This document shows positions 1 through 5,815 of a stretch of DNA of 25,742 nt, one piece after another. Source of the stretch: JAZMZS01 sp045120955 (GTDB lineage Bacteria; Bacillota; Clostridia; Oscillospirales; CAG-272); the NCBI GenBank assembly GCA_045120955.1, contig JBGVFH010000034.1:1-25742 (forward strand), in the 5' to 3' direction. The first letter of the stretch is position 1; every line of letters begins with the position of its first letter. The position numbers were made by a program, and so were the translations under genes. Below the pieces are notes generated by a model. That model saw only the letters and a program-made list of their open reading frames with translations. It ran no database searches and had not been told where the DNA came from.

Positions 1-40
1 CTTCAAGTGTGGAAAATCTGCTGTTTATAAATCGACTCAT
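1..40 (-). CDS. hisC: Start of a gene after hisD, probably histidinol-phosphate aminotransferase (partial)
   Basis: Reading leftward, an ATG at 40-38 follows the hisD stop (44-42) after one base. GAGGAA just inside the end of hisD serves as its ribosome binding site. Only 13 codons are in the window, reading MSRFINSRFSTLE. That resembles the start of clostridial HisC proteins, and hisC is a common next gene after hisD. HisC is a pyridoxal-phosphate enzyme that converts imidazole-acetol phosphate to histidinol phosphate. The reading frame is well supported; the identity rests on position and a very short match and is inference. Confidence 0.5.
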   Translation of the reverse strand, partial: MSRFINSRFSTLE

Positions 41-41
41 A

Positions 42-1319
42 TCATTCCTCGTCAAATCTTATGACTGCGCTCTTTGCGTGAGCGCCAAGTCCTTCCTTGT
101 TTGCAAAATATTCGACGTCACGGCATACAGCCTCAAGGGCGTCGCGGGTGTAGTAGCTGAACTGCGTCTTTTTAACGAAATCGTCAACAGACAGCGGACT
201 TGAAAAACGTGCCGTTCCGCTTGTGGGAAGCGTGTGATTAGGTCCTGCCATGTAGTCTCCAAGCGCCTCGGGGCAATATTTACCCATGAATATCGAACCC
301 GCATTCTTTATCTTGTCAAGATACATAAACGGCTCGTCAACACATATCTCAAGGTGCTCGGGGGCTATGCTGTTTGCCACCTCCACAGCCTCGGTAATGC
401 TTGAGGTTATTATTATCTTGCCGTTGCTGTCGATAGATGCTCTCGCTATCTCCTCACGGGCAAGAAGTGGTATCTGCTTCTCCAGCTCCTCGGCGACCTC
501 TGACGCAAGACGCTCACTGTCGGTAACAAGCACCGCACTTGCCATCTTGTCGTGCTCTGCCTGTGAGAGCAGGTCTGCCGCAACGTGTGAGGGATTGCAG
601 TCGGAGCTTGCTATGACGAGAATTTCGCTCGGTCCTGCGATCATGTCTATTGATACTTCTCCGAATACCTGTTTTTTCGCTTCGGCTACATATGCGTTTC
701 CGGGACCTACTATCTTGTCTACCTTGGGTACCGTTTGTGTGCCGTATGCAAGCGCCGCTATTGCTTGCGCACCGCCTACCTTGAATATTCTGTCAACTCC
801 TGCAATCTTTGCCGCCGCCAAAATTACGGGATTTACCTTTCCGTTGGCAGAGGGTGGAGTCACCATTACTATTTCGCTGCAGCCTGCGATCTTTGCAGGG
901 ATGCTGTCCATGAGGACAGTCGACGGATATGCGGCGGTTCCCCCCGGAACATACAGTCCCGCTTTTTCTATCGGAGTGACCTTTTGTCCTGTAACGATGC
1001 CGTCCTGCTCGCTTATGATAAAGCTGTTTCTTACCTGCTTTTCATGGAAAGCACGGATGTTTTTTGCCGCTTCTCTGATGATATCGAGAAATTCGGGCTC
1101 TACAGAACAAAACGCCTCGTCAATTTCCTCGCTGCTTACTTCGAGCGAGGAAAGCTTTGCACGGTCAAATTTCTCTGCATAGTCGTAGAGCGCCGCATCG
1201 CCTCTTTCTCTTACATCCGCTATTATGCTGCTGACAACACCCTCGACATTCGATGCAATATTTTCACGGGCAAATATTTCGCTGTTGGAAACCTCGCCCC
1301 AATTGTATATTTTAATCAT
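42..1319 (-). CDS. hisD: Histidinol dehydrogenase
   Basis: Cytoplasmic, zinc-dependent, NAD-linked enzyme that oxidises L-histidinol to L-histidine in the last two steps of histidine synthesis. The protein is 425 residues, the usual size for the family. The zinc ligands are visible: Gln253 and His256 in SQAEHD, Asp355 in GDYMAGPNH and His414 near the C-terminus in GLGAHAKS. The catalytic pair Glu321-His322 sits in IAPEHLE. The glycine-rich GPGNAYV (205-211) and AGPSEILVIA (228-237) blocks are also typical. The gene begins eight bases inside the end of hisG, so it is translationally coupled to it. An AAAGGA stands just before the ATG. Nothing is broken or missing. Confidence 0.97.
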   Translation of the reverse strand: MIKIYNWGEVSNSEIFARENIASNVEGVVSSIIADVRERGDAALYDYAEKFDRAKLSSLEVSSEEIDEAFCSVEPEFLDIIREAAKNIRAFHEKQVRNSFIISEQDGIVTGQKVTPIEKAGLYVPGGTAAYPSTVLMDSIPAKIAGCSEIVMVTPPSANGKVNPVILAAAKIAGVDRIFKVGGAQAIAALAYGTQTVPKVDKIVGPGNAYVAEAKKQVFGEVSIDMIAGPSEILVIASSDCNPSHVAADLLSQAEHDKMASAVLVTDSERLASEVAEELEKQIPLLAREEIARASIDSNGKIIITSSITEAVEVANSIAPEHLEICVDEPFMYLDKIKNAGSIFMGKYCPEALGDYMAGPNHTLPTSGTARFSSPLSVDDFVKKTQFSYYTRDALEAVCRDVEYFANKEGLGAHAKSAVIRFDEE

Positions 1320-1941
1320 TGTCCTTTACCTGTTCCTTTAGTTTTGCTGCTATGCTTTCTATCTCGGCATTTTTAAATTTATAGCTTGCTTTGTTGGCGA
1401 TAAGACGTGCGCTTATGTCAACTATCGTCTTTTTTACCTCGAGGTCGTTTTCCTTGAGAGTTGTGCCCGTCTCGACTATATCGACGATAACATCGGAAAG
1501 TCCGAGTATGGGTGCTATCTCAATCGAGCCGTTGAGCTTTATTATATCTATGTCACGGCACATACCCGCATAGTATGAGCGTGCGATGTTCTGGAATTTC
1601 GTTGCTACCTTCAGCGTTTTCTCGCCATTGTCGTAAAAGTCCCGCTTTGCGGCTACAGCCATTCGGCACTTGCCGATATTGAGATCGAGCAGCTCGTATA
1701 TCTCAGGCTCGTATTCGAGCAAAATATCTTTTCCCGCAACTCCTATATCCGCCGCTCCCCGCTCAACATATATCGAAACGTCTGATGGCTTTACCCAGAA
1801 GTATCTGACGCATTTTTCGCTGTTTTCAAATATGAGCTTTCTGTTGTTTTCCTTTATTGAGGGGCATTCATATCCCGCCGCCTCGAACATTGCATATACT
1901 TTTTCTCCGAGTCTGCCCTTCGGCAATGCTATGTTTATCAT
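1312..1941 (-). CDS. hisG: ATP phosphoribosyltransferase, short-form catalytic subunit
   Basis: Catalyses the first committed step of histidine synthesis, joining ATP and PRPP to give phosphoribosyl-ATP. At 209 residues this is the short HisG form, which lacks the C-terminal regulatory domain and needs HisZ as its partner. hisZ is the adjacent upstream gene. The N-terminus MINIALPKGRLGEKV is characteristic, and the PRPP-binding loop DIVETGTTL lies at about 154-162. Its ATG overlaps the hisZ stop in a four-base ATGA, so the two subunits are coupled in translation. A GGAGGGGAG sits upstream inside hisZ. Histidine feedback is expected to act through the HisZ-HisG complex (family knowledge, not visible in the DNA). 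Confidence 0.97.
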   Translation of the reverse strand: MINIALPKGRLGEKVYAMFEAAGYECPSIKENNRKLIFENSEKCVRYFWVKPSDVSIYVERGAADIGVAGKDILLEYEPEIYELLDLNIGKCRMAVAAKRDFYDNGEKTLKVATKFQNIARSYYAGMCRDIDIIKLNGSIEIAPILGLSDVIVDIVETGTTLKENDLEVKKTIVDISARLIANKASYKFKNAEIESIAAKLKEQVKDND

Positions 1942-3044
1942 TTTCCGCTCTCCCCTCCGAGATAAAGTATTTCTCTGTAGCGCAATTTTTCGGGTATGCT
2001 TTTTCTTGCGCTGACGCTTTTACCCTGCTTTGTAAGAGTGGATACTGTCTCAGATATTTCTTTTACATTCGTTTTTCTGTCATAAAGCAGCAGTACGTCG
2101 ACGTCATAGTCGCTTCGGCATGAGCCCAGCTCCTCCAAAAGGTCAAGATAGAGAGCAAAGCCGACCGCTCCCGAGCTTCTGCCCATTCTTCTCATCAGCT
2201 TGTCGTATCTTCCGCCTGCGAGCACTCCCGTACAAATACCGTCGATAAAGCCCTTGAACACGATGCCGTTGTAGTAGTTCATGTCATTGACTATGGAAAA
2301 GTCGATAAATATTTTGTCCTCGTACTCTGTACCCGAAAACAGCTCGCAGAGCTTGCACAGCTCATCGAGTGCCTCGGCTGATTGCTCGCTTTTGCATATG
2401 TCACGAAGCGGTGCGATAACATCCTGTATTTTTCCGTACATACCGGCAATAGTACAAAGCTTTGCGGTGCTCGCTTCATCAACCGAATATTTTTTACAGA
2501 TACGCTCGATGTCGTGTTTGTTCTTTTCCTTTATACAATGGACCGTCTCTGCTCTGAATTTTTCATCCGTGCTTATCTCATCGAGAATGGAGGTCAGTAT
2601 GTCGAGATGCGATATAGCAAGAACAAAGCTGCCGCCCACACGCTCAAGACTCTTTGCCGCAAGATATACCGCCTCGTATATGTCGTAGCCGTCAATGTCA
2701 CCGATACATTCGAGCCCTGCCTGCATTATTTCCTTGTACTGATGAGTGCTGTCGGATATTCTGTATACATTTTCGTTGTAATAAACCTTTGTTTTCTCAC
2801 CCGGTGCATCCTCTGCATTCTTTATGATGGAAAGGGTAACGTCAGGCTTGAGCGCCATCAGCTTTCCGTTTGTATCATTGAAGGTGATTACCCTGTCGCT
2901 GATGAGAAAATCCTTGTTTGATACATAGAGATCGTATTCTTCGAATTTGCTCATCTTGTAGGGCATATATCCGTACTGCTTGTATAATTCTCTGAGTGAA
3001 AAAATTGCTCTTTCTTCACTTTTCAGAAGTGACTGGTCGATCAT
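1938..3044 (-). CDS. hisZ: ATP phosphoribosyltransferase regulatory subunit (HisRS-like)
   Basis: A catalytically inactive relative of histidyl-tRNA synthetase that forms a hetero-octamer with short HisG and makes it active and sensitive to histidine. At 368 residues the protein is the usual HisZ size and lacks the anticodon-binding domain of a true HisRS. Class II synthetase landmarks remain: KPDVTLSIIK (motif 2 region), GLECIGD, YYNGIVFKGF and LAGGRYDKLMRRMG (motif 3 region). The start ATG at 3044 lies 29 bases inside the end of yerC and is preceded by GAGGAG. It overlaps hisG by four bases. Linkage to hisG separates it from hisS with good certainty. Confidence 0.95.
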   Translation of the reverse strand: MIDQSLLKSEERAIFSLRELYKQYGYMPYKMSKFEEYDLYVSNKDFLISDRVITFNDTNGKLMALKPDVTLSIIKNAEDAPGEKTKVYYNENVYRISDSTHQYKEIMQAGLECIGDIDGYDIYEAVYLAAKSLERVGGSFVLAISHLDILTSILDEISTDEKFRAETVHCIKEKNKHDIERICKKYSVDEASTAKLCTIAGMYGKIQDVIAPLRDICKSEQSAEALDELCKLCELFSGTEYEDKIFIDFSIVNDMNYYNGIVFKGFIDGICTGVLAGGRYDKLMRRMGRSSGAVGFALYLDLLEELGSCRSDYDVDVLLLYDRKTNVKEISETVSTLTKQGKSVSARKSIPEKLRYREILYLGGESGK

Positions 3045-3336
3045 TCCCGCTCCTCTTTTCCGCTCTTTCTATTACTTTGCTGTATCCGCCTTTGCCGTAT
3101 TCAAAGCACTTGCTGACTCGGCTGATGGTCGCAGTGCTGACTCCTGTTTCCTTGCTGATGGTGGCGTAGTTTATCCCGCTTTTCAGCATTTTGGCAATTT
3201 TGAGTCTCTGTGCTATATCGAGTATTTCCTTTATCGTGCACGCATCCTCAAAGAATTCGTAACATTCCTCGATATTTTCAAGCGACAGTATAGCTTCGAA
3301 CAGCTCATCCACATCTTTTGTGTGCCATTTGTTCAT
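3016..3336 (-). CDS. yerC: TrpR-family transcriptional regulator of the YerC/YecD type, likely histidine-operon repressor
   Basis: A 106-residue, all-helical DNA-binding protein. The first half is the TrpR-like dimerisation region. The helix-turn-helix lies at about 52-77, with the recognisable GVSTATISRVSK. Length and sequence match the YerC/YecD family of Firmicutes. Members of this family linked to his genes have been proposed as histidine-responsive repressors (HisR); ligand and target here are inferred from that. The gene leads the his operon and overlaps hisZ by 29 bases, so it probably controls its own operon. The ATG at 3336 is preceded by GAGG. A consensus promoter and a short direct-repeat array lie directly upstream. 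Confidence 0.88.
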   Translation of the reverse strand: MNKWHTKDVDELFEAILSLENIEECYEFFEDACTIKEILDIAQRLKIAKMLKSGINYATISKETGVSTATISRVSKCFEYGKGGYSKVIERAEKRSGNDRPVTSEK

Positions 3337-3347
3337 GTTGCGCCTCG

Positions 3348-3368
3348 CTTTATCACTTTATTACTTTA
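3348..3368 (-). promoter_or_regulatory. Candidate operator: TAAAGTRA direct repeats in the yerC leader
   Basis: Just downstream of the predicted start site the minus strand reads TAAAGTAA (3368-3361), TAAAGTGA (3360-3353) and then TAAAG (3352-3348), that is, 2.6 units of an 8-bp repeat. The position suits a repressor that blocks RNA polymerase, and YerC is the obvious candidate to bind it. The repeat is seen; its use as an operator is inference. AT-rich leaders can give such repeats by chance. Confidence 0.35.
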
Positions 3369-3377
3369 GCGTGGTAA

Positions 3378-3406
3378 ATTATATCACTCTTGCTTTGTCT
3401 TGTCAA
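3378..3406 (-). promoter_or_regulatory. Sigma-A promoter of the yerC-his operon
   Basis: On the minus strand a perfect TTGACA (3406-3401) and a perfect TATAAT (3383-3378) are separated by 17 bases. Transcription should start near 3371, about 35 bases before the yerC ATG. This is a full-consensus promoter, which fits a gene set held in check by a repressor. Confidence 0.85.
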
Positions 3407-3540
3407 TAGGTTTTTGATATAAATATTGATTATTTTAAAAAAATTGGGTAATATATTTTGTAATATCGGTATATTATATAAAAAGGAAAGAAATATCTGA
3501 CCGTTATTCGAACAGTTTTAATGTTTGTTGAATTTTGTTA

Positions 3541-3569
3541 TTGACATATTAAAAATGTTATGGTAAAAT
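3541..3569 (+). promoter_or_regulatory. Promoter of the tRNA-Gln gene
   Basis: A perfect TTGACA (3541-3546) and a near-consensus TAAAAT (3564-3569) are separated by 17 bases. The expected start at about 3576 is only a few bases before the mature tRNA 5' end, which is common for single tRNA genes. Confidence 0.8.
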
Positions 3570-3581
3570 ATACAAATGTAA

Positions 3582-3657
3582 TGGGATGTAGCCAAGCGGT
3601 AAGGCACCAGACTTTGACTCTGGCATTTCGATGGTTCGAGCCCATCCATCCCAGCCA
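3582..3657 (+). tRNA. tRNA-Gln (anticodon TTG), with encoded CCA
   Basis: The cloverleaf is complete. The acceptor stem pairs TGGGATG (3582-3588) with CATCCCA (3647-3653). The discriminator G is at 3654 and CCA is encoded at 3655-3657. The anticodon stem pairs CCAGA (3607-3611) with TCTGG (3619-3623) around the loop CTTTGAC, giving anticodon TTG, which reads CAA glutamine codons. The T-loop region GGTTCGAGCCC is present. A T at the first acceptor position is usual for bacterial tRNA-Gln. It is transcribed alone, between its own promoter and terminator. Confidence 0.96.
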
Positions 3658-3690
3658 AAAAATCCAACTTTTGCGAGTTGGATTTTTTTA
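3657..3690 (+). terminator. Intrinsic terminator of tRNA-Gln
   Basis: AATCCAAC and GTTGGATT pair around the loop TTTTGCGA, with flanking A and T runs that lengthen the stem and supply the U-tract. It begins at the encoded CCA, so the tRNA 3' end and the terminator abut. Confidence 0.88.
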
Positions 3691-3867
3691 TTTGTTCTGC
3701 AGGCACAACATCATTTGCCTCCAAGAGCAACATCGTTTCGAGCGAAGCGAGAACTTCATTGCTGCTTGCGGCACAAATGAATGATGCTTAGCTACTGTCT
3801 CAAATGAAGTTGCCTTCGGTACTTCACATACGCAGCTGCTTTAATTTGGTAAATTTCACGCCGTTTG
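3691..3867. other. Non-coding stretch with degenerate repeats and a small hairpin
   Basis: No supported gene lies here. GGCACAA occurs at 3703-3709 and again at 3770-3776. CATCATTTG (3709-3717) is imperfectly complementary to the segment at 3773-3785. Near the right end, TGAAGT (3805-3810) and ACTTCA (3821-3826) form a hairpin around TGCCTTCGGT. The look is that of a worn intergenic repeat, but no second copy is visible in the window. Confidence 0.35.
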
Positions 3868-3896
3868 TTGACAAAAAACGGACTGCGTGATATAAT
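3868..3896 (+). promoter_or_regulatory. Promoter of the small lipoprotein gene, inside an imperfect dyad
   Basis: A perfect TTGACA (3868-3873) and a perfect TATAAT (3891-3896) are 17 bases apart. The -35 box is flanked by imperfect inverted arms: TCACGC-CGTTT (3856-3866) on the left, and AAACGG (3876-3881) with GCGTGA (3885-3890) on the right. A dyad over the -35 and spacer is a typical place for a repressor. The promoter is clear; the operator role is inference. Confidence 0.8.
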
Positions 3897-3988
3897 TTTC
3901 ATATTAGTAATGCGGATGTCACATCGGATCAGATTACGAAAATGAAATTATGTACATAAGATCGAACAACGTAGAAGGAGAAATCATT

Positions 3989-4272
3989 ATGAAAAAGACA
4001 TTATTACTTATTGCTCTGTCACTTACGATTTGTTTTGCAGGCTGCGGCGAGGCAACCGAGGGAGGCAGCACAGCGGACGGCGAGACGGATGTTGCTTCAT
4101 CTTCGGTTGACAGCTCTTCTGACACTACCCAGAGTATCTTGAAGAGAACGGCGAGTATACCGGAGAGTACACAGATATGACTGTTACAGTAGCAACGGGC
4201 GAATATATCAAGGTGTACCGAGACAGATACGGCAATGCCGTAAGCGAAGAAAAAGGCAAAATTTCCGAGTAA
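3989..4272 (+). pseudogene. Small secreted lipoprotein, apparently frameshifted
   Basis: The ATG at 3989 has a good GAAGGAG upstream; an in-frame ATG at 3950 lacks such a site. The encoded peptide starts with a lipoprotein signal (MKKTLLLIALSLTICFAGC), with the lipid-bearing Cys at residue 19. A Ser/Thr/Asp-rich linker follows, and the frame ends at a TGA at 4178-4180 after 63 residues. From about 4130 a different frame reads on sensibly (EYLEENGEYTGEYT...DRYGNAVSEEKGKISE) to a TAA at 4270-4272, with codon use like its neighbours. The two frames join near the CCC at 4128-4130, so one base has probably been gained or lost, by mutation or sequence error. Restored, it would be a roughly 95-residue lipoprotein of unknown function. 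It has its own strong promoter and terminator. Confidence 0.6.
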
Positions 4273-4317
4273 AAGACATGATTCTTGCATCCGCATGATT
4301 ATAGAACGATAAACCCC

Positions 4318-4369
4318 AAAAGGCAGAAAAGCCGCATTTTGCAGAAAATGCGGCTTTTCTGCCTTTTTT
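4318..4369 (+). terminator. Intrinsic terminator with a 23-bp perfect stem
   Basis: Positions 4318-4340 and 4345-4367 are exact reverse complements around a GCAG loop, followed by further T residues. It ends the lipoprotein transcript. Since A and T runs bound both sides it could also work on the other strand, though no minus-strand gene needs it. Confidence 0.92.
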
Positions 4370-4372
4370 GCC

Positions 4373-4470
4373 GCATAGGAAATTGCACGGATCCGCACTT
4401 TCCGTTTCGCACGGCAACCGTAATAAAAAAGCAACGGTAGGCGAGAGAAGGGGGCATTGCCCGCCTTTTT
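4373..4470 (+). repeat. Intergenic repeat, copy 1
   Basis: This 98-base element starts GCATAGGAAATTGC directly after a terminator and ends with GGGGGCATTGCCCGCC plus a T run. A related, diverged copy lies at 19156-19251 in the same orientation, also directly after a terminator. The 14-base start is identical, and a -CACTT-...CCGTTT block and the GC-rich end are shared. A central hairpin pairs ACCGT (4417-4421) with ACGGT (4434-4438); copy 2 has a different but still paired stem at the same place. Confidence 0.7.
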
Positions 4471-4532
4471 GAAAAAATTACATATGAAATTTCCGAATTT
4501 TGGTATTAAGTTTTCAAAATATTCAAATAATA

Positions 4533-4570
4533 GGAACGCAAATGGAACTCTATTGGAACAGAAACGGAAC
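4533..4570 (+). promoter_or_regulatory. Four GGAAC boxes at exact 11-bp spacing upstream of the fatty acid operon
   Basis: GGAAC occurs at 4533, 4544, 4555 and 4566, so every copy lies on nearly the same face of the helix. The array ends 10 bases before a TATAAT (4581-4586) and covers the region where a -35 box would lie. It does not match the binding sites I know for FapR or FabT. The spacing is seen directly. That it binds a regulator of the fac/fab genes is inference. Confidence 0.6.
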
Positions 4571-4580
4571 TTTCTGTGAG

Positions 4581-4586
4581 TATAAT
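4581..4586 (+). promoter_or_regulatory. Probable -10 box of the fatty acid operon
   Basis: A perfect TATAAT lies 57 bases before the acpP ATG. No good -35 is present at 16-18 bases upstream (the sequence there is near ACAGAA), which would fit a promoter that needs an activator, with the GGAAC boxes as the natural binding site. The leader from about 4593 to 4642 carries a strong AGGAGG Shine-Dalgarno. Confidence 0.55.
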
Positions 4587-4642
4587 AAGAACAACAAGCA
4601 AACGATATTGCTTGAAAATAATTATTTAGGAGGCATTTTATT

Positions 4643-4867
4643 ATGCTGTTTGAAACTATTGCAAAAATCATCGCTGAACGTACCGACCGTGACATTTCCG
4701 AGATCAAGCTCGAGAGCACCTTTGCTGAGCTTGGAATAGACTCTCTGGATACTGTTGAGCTCATCATGAATTTGGAGGATGCTATCGGTACAGAGATCGA
4801 GCTTGACCAGAAGGTTGAGACTGTAGGAGATCTCGTTAAGTTTATCGAGAGCAAAAATCAGGAGTAA
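4643..4867 (+). CDS. acpP: Acyl carrier protein
   Basis: A 74-residue acidic protein that carries growing acyl chains on a phosphopantetheine arm for all enzymes encoded downstream. The attachment serine is Ser34 in the GIDSLDT motif, and the four-helix ACP pattern is evident (FAELGIDSLDTVELIMNLED). It is the first gene of the operon, with a strong AGGAGG upstream. fabK follows after only three bases, and the fabK ribosome binding site lies in the last codons of acpP. Placing acpP before fabK is the normal Firmicutes order. Here it opens the cluster without the fabT and fabH genes that often precede it. Confidence 0.96.
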   Translation: MLFETIAKIIAERTDRDISEIKLESTFAELGIDSLDTVELIMNLEDAIGTEIELDQKVETVGDLVKFIESKNQE

Positions 4868-4870
4868 GCT

Positions 4871-5815
4871 ATGATCAAGTCGGAAATTTGCGAAATGCTC
4901 GGTATCAAGTACCCTGTGTTTCAAGGAGGCATGGCTTGGATAGCTGACGGAAAGCTGGCGGCTGCCGTATCAGAGGGCGGCGGCCTTGGTATCATCGCAG
5001 CAGGAAATGCTGACGGTAAATACGTCCGTGAGCAGCTCAGAATTGCAAAGTCGCTGACAGACAAGCCTATCGGCGTAAACATAATGCTCATGAGTCCGTA
5101 TGCCGATGAGGTTGCCGAGGTCGTTAGTGTAGAGGGCGCATCTGTCGTAACGACGGGTGCGGGCAACCCTTCAAAATACATGGATCGCTGGAAAAGCGCA
5201 GGCATCAAGGTCATACCCGTTGTAGCTTCCGTCTCAATGGCGAAGCTGATGGAGCGCTTCGGTGCTTCTGCCCTTATAGCAGAGGGTGGCGAGAGCGGAG
5301 GCCATGTAGGGGAACTTACTACGATGGTGCTTGTTCCGCAGATTTGCGATGCGACATCTCTTCCCGTTATTGCCGCAGGCGGAATTGCCGACGGCCGCGG
5401 CGTTGCCGCAGCATTTATGCTCGGAGCCTGCGGTGTTCAGATGGGTACTCGCTTTTTGAGTGCGGAGGAGTGCAGTATTCACCCGACGTATAAAGAAAAA
5501 ATACTCAAGGCGACCGATCTGTGTACTATGGTTACGGGCAAGCGTCTGGGCCATCCCGTGCGCAGTCTGCGCACACAGTTTGCCCGTGATTACTCAAAGG
5601 CGGAATACGGCGGTATGCCTGATGAGGAGCTTGAAGCGTTGGCAAGCGGAGCGTTGCGTCTTGCTGTGGTAGAGGGCAACCTTGAAAAAGGCTGTTTTCT
5701 TGCAGGTCAGATAGCTTCCGTTGTCAAGCGTGTTCAGCCTGCCGCCGAAATAGTAAAGGAAGTAATGGATGAGGCAGAGCCCATCCTGTTGAGGGCAGCA
5801 TCATGGGTAAAATAG
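4871..5815 (+). CDS. fabK: Enoyl-[ACP] reductase II, FMN-dependent
   Basis: Performs the last reduction of each elongation round, turning trans-2-enoyl-ACP into acyl-ACP with NAD(P)H and FMN in a TIM-barrel related to nitronate monooxygenases. The 314-residue length is typical. Landmarks are PVFQGGMAWIAD near the N-terminus, EGGESGGHVGE with the likely catalytic His145, the flavin-phosphate loop AAGGIADGRG, and GVQMGTRFL. FabK is the triclosan-insensitive alternative to FabI; no fabI is seen in the window. The AGGAG before the ATG is within acpP. The end overlaps fabD by 13 bases. Confidence 0.95.
   Translation: MIKSEICEMLGIKYPVFQGGMAWIADGKLAAAVSEGGGLGIIAAGNADGKYVREQLRIAKSLTDKPIGVNIMLMSPYADEVAEVVSVEGASVVTTGAGNPSKYMDRWKSAGIKVIPVVASVSMAKLMERFGASALIAEGGESGGHVGELTTMVLVPQICDATSLPVIAAGGIADGRGVAAAFMLGACGVQMGTRFLSAEECSIHPTYKEKILKATDLCTMVTGKRLGHPVRSLRTQFARDYSKAEYGGMPDEELEALASGALRLAVVEGNLEKGCFLAGQIASVVKRVQPAAEIVKEVMDEAEPILLRAASWVK

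Noticed and set aside
286..1182. Long plus-strand open frame of 298 codons opposite hisD
   Set aside because: hisD has all catalytic and zinc residues on the minus strand; the plus frame is Ser/Ala/Thr-rich shadow sequence with no own ribosome binding site or family resemblance.
3950..3988. Longer start for the lipoprotein at the ATG at 3950
   Set aside because: It would put 13 polar residues before a clear lipoprotein signal peptide, and the good GAAGGAG serves the ATG at 3989.
4513..4527. TTCAAA repeated at 4513 and 4522, resembling FabT half-sites
   Set aside because: The copies are direct repeats rather than the inverted pair expected for FabT, in very AT-rich DNA; too weak to call.
4566..4590. 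GGAACTTT as the -35 of an extracytoplasmic sigma factor promoter
   Set aside because: No fitting -10 (such as TCTGA or GTC) follows at 15-17 bases, and three more GGAAC copies at 11-bp spacing point to a protein-binding array instead.
4500..4739. Plus-strand open frame overlapping the acpP start
   Set aside because: It covers the GGAAC array and the acpP Shine-Dalgarno and lies in another frame than acpP, which is certain.
3934..4854. Minus-strand open frame of 306 codons across the lipoprotein, terminator and acpP
   Set aside because: It runs antisense through acpP, a 23-bp terminator stem and promoters, and its product has no recognisable feature.
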